Origin: Candidatus Rifleibacteriota bacterium | Lineage (GTDB): Bacteria > Muiribacteriota > Ozemobacteria > Ozemobacterales > Ozemobacteraceae | Length of the DNA: 64,000 nt | Assembly (NCBI GenBank): GCA_015233155.1 | Contig: JADFYG010000020.1 | Span: 20,861 to 84,860 of the forward strand | Direction of reading: 5' to 3' | Shown here: in pieces, positions 25,109 through 33,534 of the stretch | How the letters are laid out: each line of letters starts with the position of its first letter | Numbering within the stretch: the stretch's first letter is position 1 | Translations under genes and position numbers: made by a program | Notes under the pieces: generated by a model | Seen by the model: only the letters and a program-made list of their open reading frames with translations | Told to the model about the DNA's origin: nothing | The model's database searches: none

Positions 25109-25202
25109 AATATTTCCCCCTCAAATGAAAGACGGAAAGAGTTCTCTCCTTCAGCCTTTACAGTTTAACAGAGTAAGGTTATTTGCAATCTTCACGATAT
25201 AG

Positions 25203-25232
25203 CGTAGGGGCGAGGCATGCCTCGCCCCTACG
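25203..25232. repeat. Perfect 30-bp palindrome of the GTAGGGGCG family
   Basis: The two 15-base halves are exact reverse complements, centred on GCATGC. Related sequences lie at 15211-15230 (two mismatches between the half-sites) and 48275-48295. It sits between two genes on the minus strand and could form a cruciform, a bidirectional terminator or a REP-type element. Confidence 0.8.
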
Positions 25233-25267
25233 AAGGAGCACAACGTAATTCTCAAAGTTGCGGATGA

Positions 25268-26791
25268 TCAGATAATGGGTCTGATAATACCTAGTTTTCC
25301 ATATAACTTAATCTTGAACATCGTCTTCTTATCCAGGTGGTCTTTGGGGCCAAATACTTCCTGGACTTTTCCATTTTTATCGATGCTGATTTTATACTCT
25401 ACAACGCCATTCGCTATGTCTTTCTCGATCTGTTTATGAGTTTCGACCGCGAAATCAACATCATTAACCACGGCAACTGCCTCAGCATTCATCTTTTGGC
25501 TGAGAGGGTCCATGTTATAACTTCCGATGATAGTAATTTTATCATCAACCACAAAAGTCTTGGAATGAAGTCTCTGATTCTCGGTTGGGGCGACCAGGAT
25601 TCTCAGGGTTGGCATATCGACAAGCATTTTCTTCCAGTCGTCATTCAAAAAAGCCTGTGGAAAGAGAGAATCCGTGGAATTGCCGCTATTGGAATGCATG
25701 ATGATTTTTACCCCGCGGGCCGATGCTTTCTTCAGAGCTGCCCAGGCTTCAGTGGAAAGAACTATATATGGATTCTGGATAATGATTTCCTCGCGGGCGG
25801 CATCTACAATCTTCAACAGAACGGGACCAATATCATTTCTGGTTCCGCAAGCGGAATTCTTATCGACGATTTTTACGGGTTTCTGTGTTTCATTGGTAAA
25901 CAACTCGAAATCAGAATATTCTGAGATCCCTTTATATTTTATGATGTCGGCATCCTGCTCGCTCAGAATTTTCAACTGTGCCGCCGACCAGCCTTTTACC
26001 TGGCTGGGATTAATTATCCCTTTGCCTTTCATATATCTGTCCATGAGCATGTAGGCAATATCGATCCGGTCGCGATTATTATTTGTATTGGCTTTTGCTG
26101 GCTTCACGACGGAGTTGGTTGTCACCTTCCATTCGCAATCAAAAGCGTCTTTCAGCCGCATACACGCATTTTGACCTTCCATGAGGATATCCGTGTCCCG
26201 ATAGATGCAGGAATATTCGCCTACCTGACCAAAATAATCAGGGCCTATATTGCGACCACCGGTAATACAGATCTTTCCATCGATAATGATGATCTTTTTG
26301 TGATTATTTGAGAATGCTCCCTCAAAATTGGAAAAGATGTGGAGAATACTCTTGAGGATCGAGTTGAAAACTTTTATCTGGACGTTCGGAAAGCAGGCGA
26401 GTTCCTTAAAAAGATCCGGCATCCCTTTCATATAGCCACTTCGATAAATCCTGCCATCGATCATCAGGCGGATCTTTACCCCTTCGCGTGCTTTTTTGGC
26501 AAGGAATCCAAGGAAGGCCTGACCAAAAATGTCTTTATCAACAATATAATAGGTGCAATCAATACTTTCTTTGGCTTCCTCGAGCATTTTCCATCTGGTG
26601 TACAATGCGTCATTATTCTGAGGAATATATCTGACCCGTGTCATCACATCGGTGTCCGTCAATGATGTTCCACCCTGTTGAATTGCATCGAAAACCTGAT
26701 CAAGGGTCTGGGTGGCAACGTCCGAACTCGTTTGACCAAACACGAAAACGGGCATCAACATTATAAACAAGACTAGTAGCAGCTTTTTCAT
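25268..26791 (-). CDS. Exported phospholipase D / cardiolipin synthase-like protein
   Basis: 507 residues from the ATG at 26791, preceded by GGAGG at 5 bases. The signal peptide is MKKLLLVLFIMLMPVFVFG. Two HKD motifs are intact: HKKIIIIDGKICITGGRN in the first half and HSKTFVVDDKITIIGSYN in the second. Each domain supplies a histidine for phosphodiester transfer. The family includes cardiolipin synthases and lipases; the export signal favours an envelope or secreted phospholipase. It stands alone on its strand, with the palindrome downstream. Confidence 0.9.
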   Translation of the reverse strand: MKKLLLVLFIMLMPVFVFGQTSSDVATQTLDQVFDAIQQGGTSLTDTDVMTRVRYIPQNNDALYTRWKMLEEAKESIDCTYYIVDKDIFGQAFLGFLAKKAREGVKIRLMIDGRIYRSGYMKGMPDLFKELACFPNVQIKVFNSILKSILHIFSNFEGAFSNNHKKIIIIDGKICITGGRNIGPDYFGQVGEYSCIYRDTDILMEGQNACMRLKDAFDCEWKVTTNSVVKPAKANTNNNRDRIDIAYMLMDRYMKGKGIINPSQVKGWSAAQLKILSEQDADIIKYKGISEYSDFELFTNETQKPVKIVDKNSACGTRNDIGPVLLKIVDAAREEIIIQNPYIVLSTEAWAALKKASARGVKIIMHSNSGNSTDSLFPQAFLNDDWKKMLVDMPTLRILVAPTENQRLHSKTFVVDDKITIIGSYNMDPLSQKMNAEAVAVVNDVDFAVETHKQIEKDIANGVVEYKISIDKNGKVQEVFGPKDHLDKKTMFKIKLYGKLGIIRPII

Positions 26792-26931
26792 TTTTTCCTC
26801 CAAATGTTGTACGATACGTTTCATTCTACTTATCAAATCCATCATCGTCAAATAGCTAAAATCGGGTGTCAATAAGTCATCAATAAGTCATCGGGTTGAG
26901 TTTTTTGTCTTGAAATGTTAACCTTCTTTTC

Positions 26932-26971
26932 GAGTCGCATCCTCTTTTTATCATAGATTAGGATGCGGCTC
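26932..26971 (+). promoter_or_regulatory. Inverted repeat in the leader of the TMEM43-like gene
   Basis: GAGTCGCATCCT and AGGATGCGGCTC form an 11-to-12-base stem with one bulge around a 16-base AT-rich loop, ending 15 bases before the GGAGG ribosome site. It may be an operator or an RNA leader hairpin. An 11-base tandem repeat, CAATAAGTCAT, sits just before it (26871-26892). Confidence 0.5.
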
Positions 26972-26997
26972 AGATAAAAAATAATTGGAGGATACGT

Positions 26998-28209
26998 ATG
27001 TCGGATTCATTTACCGAAGTCACGGAAAAATCCTGGTTTGGCCGCCTCAAAGACGCATTCTTCGGGGTTATTTTTGGTATAATTCTTGCTGTGGGTTCAG
27101 TCGTTCTGTTGTTTTGGAACGAAGGTCGAGCCGTCGAGACGTATAAAACCCTTGTAGAGGGCGCGTCTAATGTGATTTCCGTTCTTGCAGAAAAACTCGA
27201 ACAGAGTAACGAAGGAAAACTGGTTCATTTAAAAGGTCAGGCGACCACTGACGAGACCCTTTCAGACTCGGACTTCAACGTTTCCGCGAAAGCCCTCAGA
27301 CTGGATCGAAACGTGAAAATGTATCAATGGACTGAGGTCAAATCCGAAAAAGAAGAGAAAAAAATTGGCGGCGGAACCAACAAGATCGTGACCTACGATT
27401 ATCGCAAAGAGTGGTTGGAAGAACTGAAACCTTCAAGCAATTTCAAAAAACAGGATGGACATAGCAATCCTTCCGAAATGCCCTACCATCAGCTTCGCCT
27501 TGTCGCGAAAAATGTAAAGCTGGGGGCATTCACACTCACAGACAGTCTTGTCCAAAGCCTTTCAAATTTTGAGAAGCTTCCAGTTGGAGAACTTCCGACC
27601 GTAAGCCCCGCGACGGCCGTCGGTTCAGGGACAGCGGCTTCAGGCACAAGTGCTGCAGGCGTATCAAAACCCGCGATGACCCCGGCTGATGGCGGTCTCT
27701 ATCTCGGAATGAATCCACGCGAACCCCAGGTCGGTGATGTGAAGGTCGAGTTCAGTCAGGTGAAGCCTCAGGCTGTAAGCATTGTTGCCAAACAGGTGGG
27801 GTCTTCATTTGGACCGTATAAAACCCAGGCGGGTGGCGTGATAGAGATGATTCGCCCCGGAGAACTGACAGCGGATGCGATGTTTGCAGCTGCTCAGGAG
27901 GAAAATACAATCATCACATGGGTTGCCCGTATCGGAGGCTTCATTCTCATGGCGATTGGTTTTGCTCTTGTATTGAGTCCCATTTCAGTGGTTTTTGACG
28001 TGCTTCCATTTCTCGGAAACATCGCAGAGACCGGAGTTTCCTTTATTGCATTTTTCATGGCGGCCTTTTGCTCGCTGGCAACAATCGGTACAGCCTGGAT
28101 AATCTATCGGCCATTAATAGGAATCATCCTCTTCGTGATTGCTTTTGGAGCCCTCGCGGGACTGGCCTCAATGAGAAAAACCGGAAAAACCGTTTCAGCA
28201 GCGTCCTGA
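26998..28209 (+). CDS. TMEM43 (LUMA/DUF1625) family membrane protein
   Basis: 403 residues with GGAGG 6 bases before the ATG. The N-terminal SWFGRLKDAFFGVIFGIILAVGSVVLLFWNEGRAV is the family hallmark, followed by a large extracytoplasmic region with LVHLKGQATTDETLSD and three membrane helices at the C-terminus (about 305-390). A Gly/Ala/Thr-rich linker lies at about 200-225. Bacterial homologues of eukaryotic TMEM43 are common in environmental genomes, but their role is unknown; membrane organisation is a guess. A strong terminator follows. Confidence 0.88.
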   Translation: MSDSFTEVTEKSWFGRLKDAFFGVIFGIILAVGSVVLLFWNEGRAVETYKTLVEGASNVISVLAEKLEQSNEGKLVHLKGQATTDETLSDSDFNVSAKALRLDRNVKMYQWTEVKSEKEEKKIGGGTNKIVTYDYRKEWLEELKPSSNFKKQDGHSNPSEMPYHQLRLVAKNVKLGAFTLTDSLVQSLSNFEKLPVGELPTVSPATAVGSGTAASGTSAAGVSKPAMTPADGGLYLGMNPREPQVGDVKVEFSQVKPQAVSIVAKQVGSSFGPYKTQAGGVIEMIRPGELTADAMFAAAQEENTIITWVARIGGFILMAIGFALVLSPISVVFDVLPFLGNIAETGVSFIAFFMAAFCSLATIGTAWIIYRPLIGIILFVIAFGALAGLASMRKTGKTVSAAS

Positions 28210-28221
28210 TTGAATGAGCAA

Positions 28222-28262
28222 AGCGGCGGCGGTCCAGATGTTCCGGGTCGCCGCCGTTTTTT
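28222..28262 (+). terminator. Rho-independent terminator after the TMEM43-like gene
   Basis: A CGGCGGCG stem pairs with CGCCGCCG around a 17-base loop and is followed by TTTTTT, 13 bases after the stop codon. Confidence 0.85.
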
Positions 28263-28295
28263 GCAGATTAAACTGGATTATTGACTCAAACAGCT

Positions 28296-28409
28296 ATGAC
28301 ATCTGACAAGTTAAAGCTGGAATCCCTCTACCATCCCTACCTGGCTGCATTGTTGGCCGGTGACCGCCAACGTTGCAGGCGGATGGTGGATAAAATGTTT
28401 CGGGATTGA
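28296..28409 (+). pseudogene. Short frame resembling the N-terminus of a B12-binding regulatory domain
   Basis: 37 codons (ATG 28296, TGA 28407). The product contains YHPYLAALLAGDRQRCRRMV, which fits the first helix of the cobalamin-binding helical cap found in MtaC-like and CarH-like proteins. The domain should continue for 150 or more residues, but the frame stops just before the DUF188 gene. It looks like a truncated remnant. The match is short, so the family call is tentative. Confidence 0.45.
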
Positions 28410-28415
28410 AAGGTC

Positions 28416-28883
28416 ATGAGTTTGCCCAGGATTTACGTAGATGCGGATGCCTGTCCGGTCAAGGACGAAGTCTATCGTGTCGCGGATCGTTATGGGTTGT
28501 TGGTGATGTTGGTTGCCAACACTCAGTTGCGATTTCCGGAAGAAAAGAATGTAAAGCTTGTCGTCGTCGACGATTTCCCAGACGCAGCTGATGACTGGAT
28601 AGCTGTCCAGGTGGAACGCGATGACATTGTCATAACGGGAGACATTCCGCTTGCGGCGCGATGCGTCAAGGTTGGAGCGCGGGTTTTGGGGCATGGAGGT
28701 CGGGAATTCACAGAAGATAACATCGGCCAGGCTTTGGCGACTCGCTCTATTCTGACGAGTCTCCGCGAACAGGGAACGATGATCGGTGGTCCGCCTCCAT
28801 TTCAGAAAAAGGATCGGTCTCGGTTTCTCCAGAGCCTGGACACTGTTGTTCAGAGCATTCGCCGAAAACCTGCCGGTAACTGA
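28416..28883 (+). CDS. YaiI/YqxD family (DUF188, UPF0178) protein
   Basis: 155 residues, the usual length. It starts SLPRIYVDADACPVKDEVY, the acidic DADACPV motif that marks this PIN-like family, and continues with DDWIAVQVERDDIVITGDIPLAARCV and REFTEDNIGQAL. The fold is related to nuclease domains, but no activity is established. The spacing after the upstream remnant is only 6 bases. Confidence 0.93.
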   Translation: MSLPRIYVDADACPVKDEVYRVADRYGLLVMLVANTQLRFPEEKNVKLVVVDDFPDAADDWIAVQVERDDIVITGDIPLAARCVKVGARVLGHGGREFTEDNIGQALATRSILTSLREQGTMIGGPPPFQKKDRSRFLQSLDTVVQSIRRKPAGN

Positions 28884-28958
28884 CGACAGATCTTGTGTCC
28901 GAAACGTCAGGCCGGTTATTCTGATTACTACCGTGAAACTTTTTTAAGGGGACATTCG

Positions 28959-30476
28959 ATGAAGGAATTTTTAGAACTGGTGCGCCTATTCAGTATTCGA
29001 GCGGCTATTGCCGTGATCCTGCTGATCGGGATTTATCCCATTTCGTCAGCGCAGGCTCGTACTCACGGCAGCGATACGGTCACTGAAAATAAGGTCGGGA
29101 AAATCGGTGGATCTGTCAATGAGTCTTCGCCGGAGCCTTCCCAGAAGCAAGCCGGGAAGCTTGGTGCAAACTCGGTCGATAATTCTACTGAAACCGAAGA
29201 ACCAGCCAATGTCTCCGATGAAAAGAGTCCGACCCAGGTCGAAGAACCGACTGTGGAAGAAGAACAGTCTCCTTCACGCAAAAAAAGTTCCGAAACCTCT
29301 GCCGAATCGGGCGAAGGCACGACTGCGGCGGATGCTTCCGCTTCGAAGAATGGAAAGTCGGCTTCCGAAGCTCCTGGAAGTATCGAGTGGGAAACAAATG
29401 TAGAGCCTTCCGGCGAGATTTTTCCGTCTCTGCTGATTGCCCTGGCGACGGTTCCGGCCCCGGAAAAGTCACATGCGAAAAGGGACTCTGAAATCATTGG
29501 CGATGACAGTGGCTGGTGTTGTGCAGGGGTGAAGAACCCGGCCCCCGGCACTAAGGTTAAATTAGTAATCCGGGGCGGCAGTCTCATGGAGGAAAGCTAT
29601 ATAGAGGGAACCATGGCGAAAAATGGGCTCTCTTATGTCATATTCCCCAAAATCGCCTGGAATTATGAGTATCTGAATACGGTCAGACAGACAACGCCTG
29701 CGAACATTACCTTCGAACTGTTCCTGAACGGGCAATCTGTTGGCAAGAAGGTCCAGGTTGTTCGCGTGCGTAGCATCAATGACTGTCCTATCTATTACTA
29801 CGATGAAAAAGAGCCTATCGATCTGAGCTGGATGTTTGCCGCATATGTGAACGAGGATCACCCGTGGGTTGACGGCATACTCAAAAGCGCGCTTTCCTCC
29901 AAAATCGTCAATGGTTTTTTCGGGTATCAATCAGGTGATTCGAAAGATGTATTCCTGCAGGTTTTCGCTTTATGGGATGCTTTGCGTCGTAAAGGAATCA
30001 AATACAGTTCTATTACCGCCACCGCACCTGTTTCGGAGATCGTTATGAGTCAGCACGTGCGTTTTCTCGATGAGGCCGTGAAAAATACGCAGGCGAACTG
30101 CGTGGATGGCAGCGTGATGTTTGCATCGCTGCTGCGCAAGATAGGGATAGATCCGTTTCTGGTGGTGCTGCCCAACCACATGTTTTTGGGATATTATCTC
30201 GATGCGGAACACAAGAAAAAGACCTTTCTTGAAACGACAGCGATCGGCGATACAGATCCTGAAGATGCGAATAATCTGAAAAAAGTGGAAGAACTACTGA
30301 GCGAGCAGCTCGCCGCAGGGGACCCATGGATTTCCTTCAAGGCGGCTGTGAAAGCGGGACGCGCTCAGTACAAGGAAGACAGCAAGAAATTTGAAGCGGA
30401 CGATCCGGATTATCAGATAATCGACATTGGAGCGGTTCGAGAGAAAGGCATCATGCCGATCGGTTACAGAAAGTAA
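28959..30476 (+). CDS. Exported transglutaminase-like protein with acidic low-complexity region
   Basis: 505 residues from the ATG at 28959, which follows AAGGGGA; the longer frame begins 66 bases earlier without a ribosome site. The signal peptide ends near SSAQARTHG. Residues 30-150 are a Ser/Glu/Lys-rich disordered stretch. The C-terminal half has the transglutaminase-like core: a cysteine in NCVDGSVMFASLLRKIGI, a histidine in LPNHMFLGYYLD, and FLETTAIGDTD. These enzymes act as cysteine peptidases or cross-linkers in the envelope. Alone on its strand. Confidence 0.82.
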   Translation: MKEFLELVRLFSIRAAIAVILLIGIYPISSAQARTHGSDTVTENKVGKIGGSVNESSPEPSQKQAGKLGANSVDNSTETEEPANVSDEKSPTQVEEPTVEEEQSPSRKKSSETSAESGEGTTAADASASKNGKSASEAPGSIEWETNVEPSGEIFPSLLIALATVPAPEKSHAKRDSEIIGDDSGWCCAGVKNPAPGTKVKLVIRGGSLMEESYIEGTMAKNGLSYVIFPKIAWNYEYLNTVRQTTPANITFELFLNGQSVGKKVQVVRVRSINDCPIYYYDEKEPIDLSWMFAAYVNEDHPWVDGILKSALSSKIVNGFFGYQSGDSKDVFLQVFALWDALRRKGIKYSSITATAPVSEIVMSQHVRFLDEAVKNTQANCVDGSVMFASLLRKIGIDPFLVVLPNHMFLGYYLDAEHKKKTFLETTAIGDTDPEDANNLKKVEELLSEQLAAGDPWISFKAAVKAGRAQYKEDSKKFEADDPDYQIIDIGAVREKGIMPIGYRK

Positions 30477-30579
30477 TGAGTTAAGAGCCTTTTAAATCAG
30501 GCAAACGCAGTAAAAAATATGAAATGATGCCCGCAAGGGCGAAACTATGATATGGGCGTGACCGCCGAAACACGAAGCG

Positions 30580-30904
30580 GCGCGCCCGGCGAAGCCGTGA
30601 AAAAATGGCCCTTCGAGAAAATCAGGTTAGCATTATTTCTGAAAACAAGGTCGGGGAAGTTCGCGGAAGGACAGTAGCGAAGCTGTCCGAAATGGTCTGA
30701 GACCGACCCCGAAGACTTGCCATGCCGGCCCACGATGGGCCGGCACCCCGCAGATCGCCAGGAAGGCGATTCTAAGGGGTTCTGGCATGCCTTCGAGGGG
30801 AGGTTCTCAGCAACCATTTCGAGACAGCGAAGCGTTGTCCTGGAGCGAATTTCCCCGACCGGAATTACCAGAGTATATTTTTTCACACCTTCGGCGGTCG
30901 CGCT
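30580..30904. repeat. Large imperfect inverted-repeat element
   Basis: Within the 474-base gap 30477-30950 the left arm (about 30582-30607 and 30649-30696) is the imperfect reverse complement of the right arm (about 30812-30860 and 30878-30903). The inner pairing includes GGTCGGGGAA, TTCGC, AGGACA and CGAAATGGT. The outer pairing includes GCGACCGCCGAAGG versus GCGCCCGGCGAAGC and GTGAAAAAAT. The loop holds a perfect 10-bp stem with a 3-base loop (30723-30745, TGCCGGCCCA / TGGGCCGGCA). A GNRA-type hairpin GCCC-GCAA-GGGC lies near 30530. No convincing gene is found. It could be a MITE-like element or a structured RNA. Confidence 0.72.
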
Positions 30905-30950
30905 ACCACAGAACTTTTAATACATTTGCCAAGACCTTTAACCTGTAAGA

Positions 30951-32153
30951 TCAGATCACCCCTGTGAAGGCCAATCCCCACATTATGGCGGTGACAAGGG
31001 GCGTCAGCCACAACGCTGTGCCGTAAATCTTTTTTACCTTTTCTTCCGCTTTTTGTTCGTTGCTCTTCATGATGGCCACAGTGAGGATCAAATTCAGGAG
31101 AAAACTCAGGTAGGCTCCGAAAAACACTTTGTCGGCGAGGGTAAGATATCCGATCTGCGGCAATGCTCCGGAAGCATTGAGGTGAAACATGACTGCGGCC
31201 AGCAGAGTGCCTGTAAGAATTGTCAGGCGGTTGACCGCCGCTCCGGCTCCGATGAAAAGGGCAAGAAACGAAATGAGCACCATAATCGATAATGGGAAGA
31301 ATACTTTCATTGTAGCCGCTAACCGTATACGTTTGATGGTCAGGCTGAACCAGAAGGATGAAAATTTGTCCTTTTGATCCATGTAGGAATCTTCGATAAC
31401 TGTTGGTTCACTCTCCTCTATATGCCAACCCGCGATTTTGACCTTTTCATCGATTAGTGAATCGTTGGCATCAATAGGTGCAACTGCGTATTTTAACTGG
31501 GTACTTTTTGCTTCCGGGTCATAGATTTGAATTGAAAGATCCTGGCTATCCCAGGGGAAGCGGTGAAAATCCGGATCGAAATCTATTTCTGCTTCGACCT
31601 TGAATAGTTTTGAATTCTCGGTGTCGGCTTCCATGGCTTCCTTTTTCAGGATGCGTCCATTGCCGATCTCGAAATCTCCTGCATAATCCTTGGTTCCTTC
31701 GGGGGGAGTCAGTTCGATCTGGAATTCCGCGTTAAATTTTCCGATCGCCGGATCCAGCTTGCTGATACTCATGACAAACATGTTGACCTTCACGATCATT
31801 GGCTGTTTGCCTGCGGCAACCGGCGCAGGGGTCGCCGAACCGCTTCCGGTAGCGCTCGACGACACTTGCGGAGTTGCGGTATTACCAACAGTTGTCGTCG
31901 GAGAGACCGGAGAAATTGTGCCTTTGCCGGACTGATCGGCAGAAGTTGTTGTAACGGTAGGTACAGCAGCGGTCGAAGATTTTCCAACAGTCGAAGAGCC
32001 CCCGACAGAGGGTTTCGAACCAGTTTCGGAAACTGATTGCGGCGCTGCGGAAGCTGTTGCCTCCGACTCTTCTTCCTCATTTGCGCCCTGTGCCCATGCT
32101 GGTGTTCCAAGACCTAAAATTATGATCAGAACCAATTGCAGCCACGTTTTCAT
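30951..32153 (-). CDS. Prokaryotic pentameric ligand-gated ion channel homologue
   Basis: 400 residues. The signal peptide ends at PAWAQG. A Ser/Thr/Val-rich linker (about 22-115) is followed by an extracellular ligand-binding domain with IVKVNMFVMSISKLDPAIGK and the family-typical FHRFPWDSQDLSIQIYDP. Four membrane helices follow: M1 in MKVFFPLSIMVLISFLALF, M2 with RLTILTGTLLAAVMFHL, M3 with AYLSFLLNLILTVAIM and M4 near the end. This is the Cys-loop receptor architecture of GLIC and ELIC, without the cysteine loop, as in other bacteria. The pore helix and the long linker are atypical. Ligand and ion choice cannot be predicted. Confidence 0.82.
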   Translation of the reverse strand: MKTWLQLVLIIILGLGTPAWAQGANEEEESEATASAAPQSVSETGSKPSVGGSSTVGKSSTAAVPTVTTTSADQSGKGTISPVSPTTTVGNTATPQVSSSATGSGSATPAPVAAGKQPMIVKVNMFVMSISKLDPAIGKFNAEFQIELTPPEGTKDYAGDFEIGNGRILKKEAMEADTENSKLFKVEAEIDFDPDFHRFPWDSQDLSIQIYDPEAKSTQLKYAVAPIDANDSLIDEKVKIAGWHIEESEPTVIEDSYMDQKDKFSSFWFSLTIKRIRLAATMKVFFPLSIMVLISFLALFIGAGAAVNRLTILTGTLLAAVMFHLNASGALPQIGYLTLADKVFFGAYLSFLLNLILTVAIMKSNEQKAEEKVKKIYGTALWLTPLVTAIMWGLAFTGVI

Positions 32154-32240
32154 CTGCTTTCCCCTCTTTTCTCAAGTGACTAAATTAGAACGCAGCCCCT
32201 GCCTTCATGTCAAACCCCTGGGCTGTATCATATGGTTATT

Positions 32241-33434
32241 TCATTTTCCCGGCATATTACGGATGATGAATTCCTGCGATGTGCCTGACCTGTTGCCGGC
32301 CGTATCCGTGGCAAAAACGTTCACGATATAGCGGCCATCGGCCATGCCGGTCGTTCTGATGCAGCGCTCAGAATTATACCCGTGCAGGACGTCTCCGTTC
32401 GTCAGTATGAAATAGAAAACGCGCATATGTGAATTTCCCTGCGAGCCGGCTTCTGTTTTGCCGATTCTGAGATGCTCTTTATATACGGTCGTCACGAGTT
32501 GTGTCCGGTCACCCTTTATTGGAAGTTTATCAAATCTGAATATATCTATGAGCGGTGCAATGGATTCAGGCCCGGTCGCCGTAATGCGGGAAATAGAAGC
32601 CTGAATCAGGAAAGGAGTGCTCAGGTATCGGCTTCCATCGATAGTGTCATCGATTTCCGCTACGATATCGATATCACCGGATACCACTGGGGGGTCAGAC
32701 ATGGATGAGCCATTTTTCGGCATGAATGCTGTTTCAGCCTCGTTTGGAACGAACCAGATGCCCTTTATGTCGGGGGGATGGGTGTCAGGAAGGCTGGTCA
32801 TCTGCGTTTCGGGATTAACGTACCATCCGTCGGCATCGGTTATTTCGAGGTGCAGATGGTCGTAGCGTCTTTTTTCCGGGTATACCGACTCACTCCACGG
32901 AATGATCTCCCCAATTTTATCGCCTGCATTGATCCTGATTCCTTTACCATCGAGATCGATAACCCTTTGTGGGATTGTGGCGGCATCAATATGCCGAAAC
33001 ATCCAGCGAAGACCGTTTGCCGTCGTTATCGCTATCTCGACATATCGATCACCAGAGGATGACCGCATTTTCGACCATGTTGCGGCATGTTTCTCTTTGG
33101 TTTCTCCGCGAAACGGCGTTCGGAGATAATTGAATTTCAGTGGTGTCCGGCTTGCATCAATGTAGTATGTCGAAATATCCACGGTACCGGAAACAGGCGT
33201 GAATACTTCGGCTCCCGCATGGACGCCGATGTCAGTGCCTCCGTGAAAATAAGGGACGTCAGCGTAATTCTGAAAATCCCCGGCTCGCGCAGCCACGAAA
33301 AAGGGCACTCGAAACGGCCACGGTAGTGTTCCCGAGAATGCTGCCGCCGGAAGCGCGAGAATCACCACACAGAACATTCGGACGATCAGGCGAATGCTCT
33401 GTGTGGTGAACGTTCCCGATATTTTAACTTCCAT
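32241..33434 (-). CDS. Exported M23 (LytM-like) peptidase family protein
   Basis: 397 residues with a signal-like segment (LIVRMFCVVILALPAAAFSG). The M23 core has HGGTDIGVHAGAEVFTPVSGTV, the histidine in MFRHIDAATIP, and the metal ligands in DHLHLEI, matching the HxxxD and HxH zinc set of lysostaphin-like peptidases. Insertions lie between these motifs, and the C-terminal 170 residues form beta-rich domains ending VFATDTAGNRSGTSQEF, of the kind found in surface-binding modules. It should cut peptidoglycan cross-links, or be an inactive relative given the insertions. Confidence 0.82.
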   Translation of the reverse strand: MEVKISGTFTTQSIRLIVRMFCVVILALPAAAFSGTLPWPFRVPFFVAARAGDFQNYADVPYFHGGTDIGVHAGAEVFTPVSGTVDISTYYIDASRTPLKFNYLRTPFRGETKEKHAATWSKMRSSSGDRYVEIAITTANGLRWMFRHIDAATIPQRVIDLDGKGIRINAGDKIGEIIPWSESVYPEKRRYDHLHLEITDADGWYVNPETQMTSLPDTHPPDIKGIWFVPNEAETAFMPKNGSSMSDPPVVSGDIDIVAEIDDTIDGSRYLSTPFLIQASISRITATGPESIAPLIDIFRFDKLPIKGDRTQLVTTVYKEHLRIGKTEAGSQGNSHMRVFYFILTNGDVLHGYNSERCIRTTGMADGRYIVNVFATDTAGNRSGTSQEFIIRNMPGK

Positions 33435-33479
33435 AGTCGGAATAATATCACATTCAAAGTCGACTAATTTAACTCACTT

Positions 33480-33514
33480 GAAAAACAAAAAACCTGGCTC
33501 CGGATGGAGCCAGG
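33480..33514 (-). terminator. Rho-independent terminator after the tryptophan-repeat gene
   Basis: On the minus strand CCTGGCTCC pairs with GGAGCCAGG around a 4-base loop, followed by a run of T (TTTTTTGTTTTT), 20 bases after the stop of the gene at 33535. Confidence 0.85.
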
Positions 33515-33534
33515 GGACAGGGCCAATATGGAGA

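Noticed and set aside
30545..30886. Minus-strand frame of 113 codons in the large inverted repeat
   Set aside because: It spans both arms of the repeat, so its sequence is explained by the hairpin rather than by a protein.
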